This document shows, piece after piece, positions 34,549-44,702 of a stretch of 64,000 bases of DNA (positions within the stretch are counted from its first letter, which is position 1; each line of letters begins with the position of its first letter). Source of the DNA: Puteibacter caeruleilacunae (GTDB taxonomy: Bacteria; Bacteroidota; Bacteroidia; Bacteroidales; Prolixibacteraceae). The notes beneath the pieces were generated by a model. The model had not been told where the DNA came from and made no database searches. It worked only from the letters and a program-made list of their open reading frames with translations. A program made the position numbers and the translations under genes. The stretch is from NCBI GenBank assembly GCA_005217565.1, contig SJCO01000003.1:557931-621930 (forward strand), in the 5' to 3' direction.

Positions 34549-37500
34549 TTAGAACTTAAGATTTAATCCTATTCTGTATGATCTGGCAACAGGGTAACCA
34601 GCATTATCATGCCCTAATTTCTGTGTATCCGAACCATTCAATGAAACATCTGGGCTATATCCGGTATAGTCACTCATAACCAAAAGATTACTTCCTGATA
34701 CAAAAATCTTTGCATTATTGACTTTTATCTTTTTAGTTAATTTTTCTGGAATATTATACGTAAGAGTTACATTTTGCAGTCTTACAAAAGAAGCATCTTC
34801 GATATACCTGTCACTGTATTTAAATGCAGATGCACTAGAATTAGCAGGATCTAATCTTGGATAAACCTTACTTGGATTTTCAGCAGTCCATCTCTGCTTA
34901 GTAAGCGCTAATTTCTGACGATCATCAAATGCTAATAACTTAAAGTTAGTTACGTTGGTAACTTCATGTCCAAACTGTCCATCGATAAAAAAGCTAAACT
35001 GAAAATTCCCAATATCCATTGTACTGTTAAATCCTACGACCATATCTGGCTGAGCATAACCAATCACTTGCTTATCTAACTCATTTATTTGCCCATCTCC
35101 ATTCTTATCAACAAACAACTGTTCTCCAGGTCTCTTAGCGATAACACCAACTCCTTCATCATTTAAAACAGGAGTATAGACTCCATTCGGGTTGGATTTA
35201 TATAAATCAATTTGCTGTTGAGCATCCAATCCCTGAAATTCTACAAAATCATCAAACTGAGCAATACCATTCGTTTTTAGCCCATAAAATGCCCCTAACT
35301 CATCACCAATAATTAAGCGTTGCGTTCCTCCAGCTACCCAGCCTTGATTATATCCACTCGGGAAATAGTCTTCCGACATACTTGTAATCCTCGTCTTTCC
35401 TGTAGAGATTGAAACGCCAGCATTCCACGAGAATCTTGGTTTCTCAACAATATAAGCGTTCAGTCCAACTTCAAGACCATTAGATTCCATGGTACCATTA
35501 TTTTCTGTAAAAGTTGTAAATCCTGATTGAGATGGAATACGATTACCGACTACCAAAAGATTTTTAGTTCGTTTATTATAATAATCAATTGTAGCAGACA
35601 ACCTATTATCCCACAGCCCAAAATCAAGTCCGAAGTTTCCCTGCGCAGTCGTTTCCCATTGCAAGTTGGGATTAGGCAACTGACTTTGATAATAGACAGG
35701 AGTTAGCCCCTCTCCTGTTCCAGTACCTAGTGTATGTTTACTACTGGCAAATTGATCCAACGATTGATATGCACCGATAGCCTGGTTTCCAGAGATACCA
35801 TAACTTACCCTAAGTTTTACATTTGAAATCTGCTCAATCTCTTTTATAAACTTTTCTTCAGAAAGACGATACCCAATTGCTCCTGCTGGGAAAAATGCCC
35901 ATTTATTATTCGCCGCAAATTTTGATGATCCATCCCCTCTTGCGGTGAAAGTCAGAAGTAACTTATCTTTAAAGGTATAGTTCGCACGACCGAAAAATGA
36001 AACCAGTTTTGATTCAGTATACCTGACAATATCAGGATCCATGAATCTTGCTGTATGAGGAGCATAATGTAGCAATTGATCATTTTCATAACCATAGTTA
36101 GAAGTTTTCAGTCCACTATTATTATTCCACTCAATTGACTGACCTACAACGGCATTGAACCTATGATTCCTCTTTCTTAAATTATAGTTTAACGTATTGG
36201 TATTGGAATAACTTCTCACTCTAGAGTCGTTTGTAATAGCCCAACCTCCCCTTGAATATGCTTTAGGGAGTATGTTTTTCTGATAAAATCTTTGATTAGC
36301 ATTCCTTATCTGATAGGAAAAGTCTGTTTTAAATTTTAATCCCTTAGCTAATTTTAAATTCAAAAACATATTTCCCAAAAACTGGCTAATTTGATTATCA
36401 TAATTATTTGCTTCCAAAGCTTGTTTAGGTGTGTAATATTCAACACCTAACTCATCTTCTTCAGCATCAATCCCAGCAGTTGGTGAAGTAACTACAGCTC
36501 TCATGATAATACTATTCCTCCCATCCTTGGTCTGGAAATTTGTAGTTGTACTCTTCTGTGTTGAATTAACAGTAGCATAATAAATTCTGGTTCCGACATC
36601 TAAATGATCGTTAACCTCTGCATTAAGGTTAATTCGAGTAGATACCCTACTAAAATCAGTATTCTCAACAATACCTTCTGTGTCAAAAATATTAGAAGAA
36701 ATCAGGTATTTAATTTTGTCTGTTCCTCCACTGAATTTCAAATTATAGTTTTGAGTATATCCTTGTCTAAAAACAACGTCTTGCCAATCAGTGGTAGGAA
36801 TTAATCCATTTCGTGCTGAATCAAGCTTGGCAGTTAATTCTGAAATATCCCCACCTCCATTACTTAATGCTTCAGCACGTAAAAGCCAGTAATCGTTCGA
36901 ATCCAAAACGTCAATTTTCTTAGGCAATTCTGAAATTCCATATTCTGCATCAACCTCAATTCTCCCTTTTCCATCTTTCCCTGACTTAGTAGTAATAATA
37001 ACTACTCCATTTGCTCCCCTTGAACCATAAATAGCAGTAGCAGAAGCATCTTTGAGGACTTCCATCGACTCAATATCAGAAGGATTTATCATTGAAAGAG
37101 GACTAAGTTGTCCGCCAGACTCTTCATTTTCTGAAAGAGATGATAACTTTGAGTTTTCCATCGGCACACCATCAATAATATACAAAGGTTCACTCCCTCT
37201 CATTGAATTGATCCCTCGAATTTTAATGGAAGCGCCACCACCAGGTACTCCTGAACTTTGGTTAACAACTACTCCTGAAACCCTACCAGACAGAGCTTGA
37301 TCGAGGGAAACTGTACCCATTTTTGAAATTTCGTCTGACTTAACCGAAGCCACAGAACCTGTTAAGTCACTTTTTCTCACAGTTCCATACCCCACAGCTA
37401 CAACCTCATCAAGTCCAATTGCATCATCAACCATTTCAATTGAAATAGTTTTTTGATCTCCAACCTGAACCTCCTGTGTAAGCATACCAACAAATGAAAT

Positions 37501-37707
37501 AACAAGCACAGAATTACTTGACACATTGTTAATGGTATAAGCTCCATCCATATTGGTAACCGCTCCGTTAGTTGTCCCCTTAACAACAATCGTAGCTCCT
37601 GGAAGAGGTTCTCCTCCTGAATCAGTTACAATTCCTGTTATGCTTCGAGTTTGTGCATTTACAGAAATAGTAATAATCCATAAAATAATAGAAAGAAATC
37701 TTTTCAT
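34549..37707 (-). CDS. SusC/RagA family TonB-dependent outer-membrane receptor
   Basis: 1052 residues from ATG 37707, where a signal peptide begins (MKRFLSIILWIITISVNAQ); a reading from 37758 adds only 17 residues before it. A carboxypeptidase-D-like domain follows (ITGIVTDSGGEPLPGATIVVKG), then the plug with EVVAVGYGTVRKSDLTG, KIRGINSMRGSEPLYIIDGVP and GANGVVIITTKSG, and the barrel ending in RSYRIGLNLKF. It imports the glycan fragments bound by SusD, using energy from TonB. The order susC then susD and the HTCS directly before it define a PUL. Confidence 0.96.
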   Translation of the reverse strand: MKRFLSIILWIITISVNAQTRSITGIVTDSGGEPLPGATIVVKGTTNGAVTNMDGAYTINNVSSNSVLVISFVGMLTQEVQVGDQKTISIEMVDDAIGLDEVVAVGYGTVRKSDLTGSVASVKSDEISKMGTVSLDQALSGRVSGVVVNQSSGVPGGGASIKIRGINSMRGSEPLYIIDGVPMENSKLSSLSENEESGGQLSPLSMINPSDIESMEVLKDASATAIYGSRGANGVVIITTKSGKDGKGRIEVDAEYGISELPKKIDVLDSNDYWLLRAEALSNGGGDISELTAKLDSARNGLIPTTDWQDVVFRQGYTQNYNLKFSGGTDKIKYLISSNIFDTEGIVENTDFSRVSTRINLNAEVNDHLDVGTRIYYATVNSTQKSTTTNFQTKDGRNSIIMRAVVTSPTAGIDAEEDELGVEYYTPKQALEANNYDNQISQFLGNMFLNLKLAKGLKFKTDFSYQIRNANQRFYQKNILPKAYSRGGWAITNDSRVRSYSNTNTLNYNLRKRNHRFNAVVGQSIEWNNNSGLKTSNYGYENDQLLHYAPHTARFMDPDIVRYTESKLVSFFGRANYTFKDKLLLTFTARGDGSSKFAANNKWAFFPAGAIGYRLSEEKFIKEIEQISNVKLRVSYGISGNQAIGAYQSLDQFASSKHTLGTGTGEGLTPVYYQSQLPNPNLQWETTAQGNFGLDFGLWDNRLSATIDYYNKRTKNLLVVGNRIPSQSGFTTFTENNGTMESNGLEVGLNAYIVEKPRFSWNAGVSISTGKTRITSMSEDYFPSGYNQGWVAGGTQRLIIGDELGAFYGLKTNGIAQFDDFVEFQGLDAQQQIDLYKSNPNGVYTPVLNDEGVGVIAKRPGEQLFVDKNGDGQINELDKQVIGYAQPDMVVGFNSTMDIGNFQFSFFIDGQFGHEVTNVTNFKLLAFDDRQKLALTKQRWTAENPSKVYPRLDPANSSASAFKYSDRYIEDASFVRLQNVTLTYNIPEKLTKKIKVNNAKIFVSGSNLLVMSDYTGYSPDVSLNGSDTQKLGHDNAGYPVARSYRIGLNLKF

Positions 37708-37905
37708 AAGTTTGAAATTTAAGTTTATCAACTTCACGTGCAACACATTTTCGCACATCGATCTTAGTTTATTCGAAGCTAAGGTAAAGGACAGTGTTGA
37801 ATTGGGATTTCTGAATTCAATTTAATAATTGCTGATTTCAATCACATTATACGAGAAACCACACAATATTGACTATAAAACACTTAACGATAAACTTTTC
37901 TCAAA

Positions 37906-40900
37906 TCACCCATTCTTTTTTGTATATTCTGAGGGAGAAATGCCATGGAATTTTTTAAACGAGGTAGAAAAATAAGAAGGAGATTCTATTCCAATCTCAA
38001 ACATCACTTCTGATGCTTGTAGATTTTTGTTTGTTCTGAATAATTCAGCAGCTTTCTGCAATCGATAATTTCTTAGATATACATTCGGAGCTTGCCCGGT
38101 AAGTTCTTTTAATCTTCGATAAAAATGAGAAGTACTCATTCCAACGTCCTTTGCCAGCTCTTCCACCCCAAATGCTGAATCGGACATATTCTTCTCAATG
38201 GAATTAATTACCTTTTCCAAAAAGTTACGATCTCTTAATTCTAAACTAAGATTTTCATCTGGCAAAGTACTGTTTCTGGAGAAATACTCAATAATGCGTT
38301 TTTTGTTTTCTAGTAATTTTTTGATTCTTACTTCAAGATGCTTTATTGAAAAAGGTTTCCTAATATAATCATCGGCTCCTTGCTCCAGTCCTTCTATCTC
38401 TTGGTCCATATCTCCAAGTGCTGTTAAGAGTATCACTGGAATATGACACGTTTCCTGATTCGACTTAATCCTATCACATAATTGATAACCATTTAACTTA
38501 GGCATCATCACATCACTAACTACCACCTGAGGAGAAAGGTCGTTAAGTCTATTCCAGGCTTCTTCCCCATCAGAAGCAAGAATTATATCAAATTGTGCTT
38601 TTAATGCCTCAAATAAAAATGCACGAACATCTGGCTCGTCATCAACAATTAAGAGTACAGGCAAATCTGAAGCATGTACCTGTTCAGGTGCTTTCAAATT
38701 AGAAGGAATCCAATCAACAACAATTTTTCGCTGCTTAGATAACTCATCCGTAAATTGAGCTTCTTTGTTTCTATTTATTGGAATAAAAATATTAAAAACA
38801 GTTCCTTTCCCACATTCGCTTTCAACTGAAATGCTACCTTTCATCAAATCTACAAGCGATTTTGACAAGGCTAATCCTATACCTGTTCCAGACCAGTTCC
38901 CCTTTTCATCTACAGCTCGATAAAATCGTTCAAATATTTTATCCATTTCTTCTTGAGGAATTCCAATCCCTGAATCAGTTATTTTAAAGCAAACAGATTC
39001 GTCTCCATTTTCTTTACAAAAACCAACTTCAACGTATATATCTCCACCAACCTCTGTAAACTTAAAGGCATTGGAAAGCAAGTTTAATAGGATTATTTCT
39101 GTTTTTTCAGAATCAATAACTATGAGCTGATTAGGATCATTAACTTTATGATAGAAGTTAAGATTACTAATTCTTGCACTTTCTTCATAGGCTTCTAAAA
39201 TAGGATAAATAAAGTTTCCAAGAGTGGTTTGCGAGTAATCCAAAGTCATATACCCTGTCTCTATCTTACGATATGAAATTAACTGTTCTATGAGACGTTG
39301 AAGACGTGCTATATTATTTTGGATAATCGTAAAATATTTCAGATTCTCCTTTCTTTTGTGATGTTCCGCGATTTTCTCCAAAGGTCCAATTATTAACGAA
39401 AGAGGAGTTTTAAACTCATGTGATATATTAGTAAAGAAGCGTAATTTTGCTTGATCTAATTCATGAATCCTTTCTTTTTCCATTTGTTCAAACTTCAGCT
39501 TTTGTTTCAGTTTTTCCAAATGAACAAAATACCTAAATATCAGAACAATAAAACAAAGACATAGAATACACCAAAACATAATACTCCACCATCGCAAATA
39601 CCAAGGTGCCCAGATTTTGATATACAGTTTTTGTGTTTCCGAGGTCCATACGCCATCTCCATTGCATCCTTTGTAATAAAAGGTATAGGTTCCCGGCCTT
39701 AAGTTCGTATAGGTTGCTGTAGTTTTTCCTCCTTCTTCTTCAATCCAATTATTATTTACTCCCTCTAACTTATACGCAACTCTATTCTTATTGGGCGTAG
39801 AACTATGTTGGACTATAATATCAAAGGAAATATTTCTATTCTTATGGCTTAAAGTTAGTGTATCAATTTTTGAAATAGAATTTTGCAAAACAACCTGATC
39901 ATTAAGTTCCTCCCCAACAATTACAGACTCATGGTTAATTCTTAATTTAGAAATCAATACTTGTGGATGAATCTGATTTTTATGAATATCCTCAGGTTTA
40001 AAAATGGTTAATCCATTTAATCCACCCATAAATAAAACACCACTCTCTGATTTGAGGTATGCTGATTGTCGAAAATTATTGTTTAAAATTCCATCATTTA
40101 CATCATAAGTCTCGAATTTATCCTGATGTGTATCATATTTGCATATTCCCATATCAGTACTTATCCAAATATTTCCTTTACTGTCCTCTAATATTCCATA
40201 AACTGCTTCATCTGGTAAACCATGCTTTCTATTAAAGAACCTAATAGATTCTGGATCTCCTGATGGATTCAACTGTAGTTTCATTAAACCTCCTCCAAAC
40301 GATCCCAGCCAAATATCTTCATTCTCGCTAATATAAATAGAAAAGATATTATTATGACTAAGTACAATGTTTTCATCAAAGTTCGTTGTAAAGTGATTCA
40401 GCACTTTCCATTCTTCTTCCTCCTTTCCTACTCTGAAAACACCATTCATTGTAGCAAACCATAAATATCCAAATCTATCTTTTTTATAATCTGTAATATT
40501 GTTGTCTTCTCCAATGGAGAACATTTGCTTTTTTACGAGCACCGGCTTATTGTTCAGTATAGCGGTCCACGGATCATCCAGTAAAAGGACATGAGAACTC
40601 CCAATTAAAATTTGTCCTTGATCAATTTGTGTAATTACCCGATTTACAATAGGTTTTATTAATTTATCCCCTATCTTAAATTTGATCCGATGTAATTTGT
40701 CCTTACCACTATCATATAGATAAAGCTCTTCATCGGTACCAATCCACCAATATCCTTTATGATCCCGATAAATCTTCTGCACCCATTTTTTCTTCAATTT
40801 TTTAAACTGCCTTTCAAGACGTTCAAATTGAATCGGTTCACTTACATCCAAGCTTTTAGCATTAATTGAACGGCAAATTGTATTTTCATAAAAGGACACC

Positions 40901-42021
40901 CATATCTCATCATTCTTGTCTTCGAAGATATCTGTAACTAAATTACTTGAGAGAGTCTTTTCATTATATGGATTATGAGAATAAGTGTAAAACGGTTTCT
41001 GATTTTTATCAAGTTTATTTAATCCACCTTGAGCTGTTCCAATCCACATTACATCAAATGCGTCCTCGAAAAAGCAATTAATTCGGTTACTACTAATTCC
41101 ATCTTCATTTTTGGGATCAAATTTATAATTCACAAAATCCGCAGAATCATTATTGAAAATAAAAAGACCATTTTTATCTGTTCCTATCCACAAGTTGTTA
41201 TCCTCATCAAAAAACATTGACAACACCTTACCAATAATACTATCATCCGTATTAATTACATTCAAGTAGGTTTTGATAATAATTATAACACCATTTTCAT
41301 AATAGGTTTGGAAGATACCATTGTTGGTCCCAATCCAAATTGAATTTTCTTTTTTAATGAGATTCGTTATGCCAGTTATGTTGTCTTCGAATTTCAATTC
41401 AGCTATTTCTATAGAATACTGTCCAGCTTCATTAACTGTCATCATATACAAATCCGAATAGGTTGAGAGAATAATCTGATCATCGGATAAAAATACAAGA
41501 TCTCGAATTCTTTTTTGATTCAACTCTTCATCAAGGTCTATTTCTCTTATTAAAGTTCCACTTATTCCGAAAATATATAGTTTTGAACCAACAGCGATCC
41601 ACAAACGTTTATTACCATCCTCCTTAATAAAAGCCTCATTTTTAACGTTGCTTTCTAAACGCACGAACTCCTCAATACTCGGCCTATACACACACAGTCC
41701 CTGTCTTGTTCCAATCCAAAGTTTACCTTCAGAATCATTCAGTAAACTTTTTACAAAATTATTCGGAATTGAATGCTCCTTTTCAATGTCGTGATAGTAA
41801 TACTCAAAGGTGTAGCCATCATATTTAACTAATCCATTGGGGGTTGCAATCCACAAGTAACCATCTTCATCAGCTGTTATGTCATTAATTGTATTCTGAA
41901 AAAAACCTTGCTTATCGATGAATCTTACCACCCGTTGCGTTCCTACTTTTATATTCGAACCTTGAATCAAACCGATTTGTAAGAATAGAATTAACAGCGG
42001 TATTAATATAAATCGCATCAT
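37906..42021 (-). CDS. Hybrid two-component system regulator (HTCS)
   Basis: 1371 residues. Signal peptide (MMRFILIPLLILFLQIGLIQ); periplasmic two-propeller region of Reg_prop repeats (LWIATPNGLVKYDG, LWIGTRQGLCVY, and many like units); Y_Y_Y domain (NLRPGTYTFYYKGCNGDG); one membrane segment (SIMFWCILCLCFIVLIFRYFV). Cytoplasmic parts: HisKA with H868 (SHEFKTPLSLI), HATPase (NLLSNAFKFTE, GTGIGLALSKSL), receiver with D1170 (VVSDVMMPKLNG) and an AraC-type HTH (GMSTSHFYRRLKELTG). It senses an oligosaccharide of the target glycan and activates the PUL. All key residues are present. Confidence 0.96.
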   Translation of the reverse strand: MMRFILIPLLILFLQIGLIQGSNIKVGTQRVVRFIDKQGFFQNTINDITADEDGYLWIATPNGLVKYDGYTFEYYYHDIEKEHSIPNNFVKSLLNDSEGKLWIGTRQGLCVYRPSIEEFVRLESNVKNEAFIKEDGNKRLWIAVGSKLYIFGISGTLIREIDLDEELNQKRIRDLVFLSDDQIILSTYSDLYMMTVNEAGQYSIEIAELKFEDNITGITNLIKKENSIWIGTNNGIFQTYYENGVIIIIKTYLNVINTDDSIIGKVLSMFFDEDNNLWIGTDKNGLFIFNNDSADFVNYKFDPKNEDGISSNRINCFFEDAFDVMWIGTAQGGLNKLDKNQKPFYTYSHNPYNEKTLSSNLVTDIFEDKNDEIWVSFYENTICRSINAKSLDVSEPIQFERLERQFKKLKKKWVQKIYRDHKGYWWIGTDEELYLYDSGKDKLHRIKFKIGDKLIKPIVNRVITQIDQGQILIGSSHVLLLDDPWTAILNNKPVLVKKQMFSIGEDNNITDYKKDRFGYLWFATMNGVFRVGKEEEEWKVLNHFTTNFDENIVLSHNNIFSIYISENEDIWLGSFGGGLMKLQLNPSGDPESIRFFNRKHGLPDEAVYGILEDSKGNIWISTDMGICKYDTHQDKFETYDVNDGILNNNFRQSAYLKSESGVLFMGGLNGLTIFKPEDIHKNQIHPQVLISKLRINHESVIVGEELNDQVVLQNSISKIDTLTLSHKNRNISFDIIVQHSSTPNKNRVAYKLEGVNNNWIEEEGGKTTATYTNLRPGTYTFYYKGCNGDGVWTSETQKLYIKIWAPWYLRWWSIMFWCILCLCFIVLIFRYFVHLEKLKQKLKFEQMEKERIHELDQAKLRFFTNISHEFKTPLSLIIGPLEKIAEHHKRKENLKYFTIIQNNIARLQRLIEQLISYRKIETGYMTLDYSQTTLGNFIYPILEAYEESARISNLNFYHKVNDPNQLIVIDSEKTEIILLNLLSNAFKFTEVGGDIYVEVGFCKENGDESVCFKITDSGIGIPQEEMDKIFERFYRAVDEKGNWSGTGIGLALSKSLVDLMKGSISVESECGKGTVFNIFIPINRNKEAQFTDELSKQRKIVVDWIPSNLKAPEQVHASDLPVLLIVDDEPDVRAFLFEALKAQFDIILASDGEEAWNRLNDLSPQVVVSDVMMPKLNGYQLCDRIKSNQETCHIPVILLTALGDMDQEIEGLEQGADDYIRKPFSIKHLEVRIKKLLENKKRIIEYFSRNSTLPDENLSLELRDRNFLEKVINSIEKNMSDSAFGVEELAKDVGMSTSHFYRRLKELTGQAPNVYLRNYRLQKAAELFRTNKNLQASEVMFEIGIESPSYFSTSFKKFHGISPSEYTKKNG

Positions 42022-42532
42022 TGAGGATCAATTAAAATTTTGAATAGTATTAACTAATAGTCTACTAACCATTCAATTAATATGACTTGCAGTCTTATTT
42101 TTATAGTTCTGCCCTAAAATAGGCATTTTTTCTCTTGCTAAACTTCTTTTTGAATACTTTTTAGCACATTATATAATCCTGCAAAAAAACGTGTGAATAG
42201 GAATTCATCTATATTATTCATACAAATTCACATGTGAATCCCAATTGATTTTTAGAATCGCATTTGTACCAGCTCTTATGAGAAAAACTAATCCTGCAGA
42301 TATCAGATTAGTTTAAAGGACGACTACCAAACGAATAGCGAAATAAAAATACAATATCTCCATGCTAATATGTCAGCAATTCATTTTTTTTACAATAAAG
42401 GCAATATTGCAATTAGGATAGTAATATTAGATATTGTATTGGACTTATCACTTCTATTATATCATAAATAAACTCCGATACTAAACCAATGCAAGTACAG
42501 ATACGATAAACAATCAATTTAAATGACCTATG
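42022..42532. other. Non-coding region between dnaK and the HTCS gene
   Basis: About 510 bp without a gene. It holds the perfect palindrome ATTCACATGTGAAT (42226-42239) and a 9-bp inverted repeat aaactaatc/gattagttt (42285-42314). Either could be part of the upstream control of the HTCS gene, which starts at 42021 on the minus strand. No clear TAnnTTTG box is marked. Confidence 0.45.
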
Positions 42533-42569
42533 CAAAAAAAGCCACAGCAAAACACTGTTTTACTGTGGC
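42533..42569 (-). terminator. Terminator of dnaK
   Basis: On the minus strand a 13-bp stem gccacagcaaaac (42541-42553) and gttttactgtggc (42557-42569), with one mismatch and a 3-nt loop, is followed by a seven-base U-run (complement of the A-run at 42534-42540). It lies 34 bp after the dnaK stop. Confidence 0.85.
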
Positions 42570-42602
42570 ATAATTATTTCATCTATCTTCTTGATAGTAT
42601 TC

Positions 42603-44528
42603 TTATTTCACTTCTTCGAAGTCAACATCAGTAACCTCACCGTCAGCAGCTTGCTCTTGAGCACCACCTTGAGGTCCAGCTTGACCACCCTGAGGTCCTT
42701 GAGGACCAGCTTGGCCACCTTGCTGAGCTTGTGCATTATACATCTCTTGAGATGCAGCCTGGAATACTTGATTCAACTCATTCATTGCAGCATCAATAGC
42801 TTCAATATCCTGAGCTTTGTGAGCTTCTTTAAGTTTGTTCAATGCACCTTCGATAGGAGCTTTCTTATCAGCAGGTAACTTATCTCCAAACTCTTTCAAC
42901 TGCTTCTCAGTCTGGAAGATCATACTATCAGCCTGATTCAACTTGTCGATTTTCTCTTTAGCTTGCTGGTCAGCATCAGCATTCGCAGCAGCCTCGTCAC
43001 GCATACGCTTGATTTCGTCATCTGACAAACCAGAAGAAGCTTCGATACGAATTGATTGTGATTTACCAGTAGCTTTATCTTTTGCAGCTACGTGAAGAAT
43101 ACCGTTAGCATCGATATCGAATGATACTTCAACCTGAGGTACACCACGTGGTGCTGGTGGAATTCCGTCTAAGTGGAAACGTCCGATAGTTTTGTTTCCT
43201 GCAGCCATTGGGCGCTCACCCTGCAATACATGAATTTCAACAGAAGGTTGGTTATCAGCAGCAGTAGTAAATGTCTCAGCTTTCTTAGTAGGAATAGTAG
43301 TGTTAGCTTCGATAAGCTTAGTCATTACACCACCCATAGTTTCAATTCCTAATGAAAGTGGAGTAACGTCAAGAAGCAATACATCCTTAACCTCACCAGT
43401 CAATACACCACCTTGAATAGCAGCACCTACAGCAACAACCTCATCAGGATTTACACCTTTAGAAGGAGCTTTACCGAAGAACTCTTGTACTTTATTCTGC
43501 ACAGCTGGGATACGAGTAGAACCACCAACAAGAATTACCTCGTCGATATCAGAGTTACTCAATCCACAATTTTGCAATGCACGGCGACAAGGCTCGATGA
43601 CAGCTTGAATCAAAGAATCAGCTAACTGCTCGAATTGAGCGCGAGACAATGATTTCACCAAGTGCTTTGGAATACCGTTTACAGGCATGATATATGGTAA
43701 GTTGATCTCAGTGCTAGTACCACTTGACAACTCAATCTTAGCTTTCTCAGCAGCTTCTTTCAAACGCTGAAGAGCCATTGGATCCTGACGAAGATCAATA
43801 CCTTCCTCTTTCTGGAACTCTGCAGCCAACCAATCGATGATAACCTGGTCGAAATCGTCTCCACCAAGGTGAGTATCACCATCAGTAGATTTTACTTCGA
43901 ATACACCATCACCTAATTCAAGGATAGAAATATCGAAAGTACCACCACCAAGGTCAAATACTGCGATCTTCATATCTTTATCTTGCTTATCTAAACCGAA
44001 AGCAAGAGAAGCAGCAGTAGGCTCGTTGATGATACGCTTAACAGTCAAACCTGCAATTTCACCAGCTTCTTTAGTCGCTTGACGCTGTGCATCATTAAAG
44101 TAAGCAGGAACTGTAATTACAGCCTCAGTAACTTCCTGTCCTAAGTAATCTTCAGCAGTTTTCTTCATTTTCTGAAGAGTCATAGCTGAAATCTCCTGTG
44201 GAGAATATTTACGATCATCAATAGCTACACGAGGAGTGTTATTATCTCCTTGTACTACTGTATATGGTACACGACCTATCTCTTTCTGCACATTGCCGTA
44301 TCCCTCACCCATGAATCTTTTAATAGAATAGATTGTCTTAGTAGGGTTAGTAATAGCCTGACGTTTTGCAGGATCACCAATTTTACGTTCGCCATTCTCT
44401 ACGAAAGCAACGATTGAAGGAGTTGTTCTTTTTCCTTCGCTGTTGGGGATAACAACAGGCTCGTTACCCTCCATTACAGAAACACATGAATTTGTGGTTC
44501 CTAAGTCGATTCCAATTATTTTTCCCAT
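42603..44528 (-). CDS. dnaK: Molecular chaperone DnaK (Hsp70)
   Basis: 641 residues, the usual length. [16 protein letters not shown] at the N-terminus, [13 protein letters not shown] (phosphate 2), the [10 protein letters not shown] segment, and the substrate-binding domain with [13 protein letters not shown]. The tail is Gln/Gly/Pro-rich ([15 protein letters not shown]) and ends in [10 protein letters not shown], the normal DnaK C-terminus. It refolds proteins with DnaJ and GrpE, which are not in the window. It is monocistronic, with a strong terminator at 42533-42569. Confidence 0.98.
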   Translation of the reverse strand: MGKIIGIDLGTTNSCVSVMEGNEPVVIPNSEGKRTTPSIVAFVENGERKIGDPAKRQAITNPTKTIYSIKRFMGEGYGNVQKEIGRVPYTVVQGDNNTPRVAIDDRKYSPQEISAMTLQKMKKTAEDYLGQEVTEAVITVPAYFNDAQRQATKEAGEIAGLTVKRIINEPTAASLAFGLDKQDKDMKIAVFDLGGGTFDISILELGDGVFEVKSTDGDTHLGGDDFDQVIIDWLAAEFQKEEGIDLRQDPMALQRLKEAAEKAKIELSSGTSTEINLPYIMPVNGIPKHLVKSLSRAQFEQLADSLIQAVIEPCRRALQNCGLSNSDIDEVILVGGSTRIPAVQNKVQEFFGKAPSKGVNPDEVVAVGAAIQGGVLTGEVKDVLLLDVTPLSLGIETMGGVMTKLIEANTTIPTKKAETFTTAADNQPSVEIHVLQGERPMAAGNKTIGRFHLDGIPPAPRGVPQVEVSFDIDANGILHVAAKDKATGKSQSIRIEASSGLSDDEIKRMRDEAAANADADQQAKEKIDKLNQADSMIFQTEKQLKEFGDKLPADKKAPIEGALNKLKEAHKAQDIEAIDAAMNELNQVFQAASQEMYNAQAQQGGQAGPQGPQGGQAGPQGGAQEQAADGEVTDVDFEEVK

Positions 44529-44585
44529 ATCTTATAACTAATATTTTTCGATTATTTTTTTCTCAGTCATTTACGCCTAGTCATA

Positions 44586-44601
44586 ATCAATGACCGTGCC
44601 A
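44586..44601 (-). promoter_or_regulatory. Sigma-54-like sequence upstream of dnaK
   Basis: Minus-strand TGGCACGGTCATTGAT resembles the -24/-12 consensus TGGCACG-N4-TTGC, with A in place of the usual final C. It ends 58 bp before the dnaK start. The -12 mismatch makes this a weak candidate, and no enhancer site is seen. Confidence 0.3.
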
Positions 44602-44702
44602 CAAGCCAAATCCATTATTTCAATGCAAAATTGACATTACATCATGTAAAGCCACCTCAAATCATGTCAGTATTTCTGCCAAAAAGGCACAGAAAAGTCA
44701 AA

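Noticed and set aside
42603..42878. Open frame on the plus strand, and Gln/Gly repeats, in the 3' part of dnaK
   Set aside because: It is the antisense of dnaK's normal Gly/Pro/Gln-rich tail.
44529..44702. CIRCE-type heat-shock operator upstream of dnaK
   Set aside because: No TTAGCACTC-N9-GAGTGCTAA-like repeat is seen.
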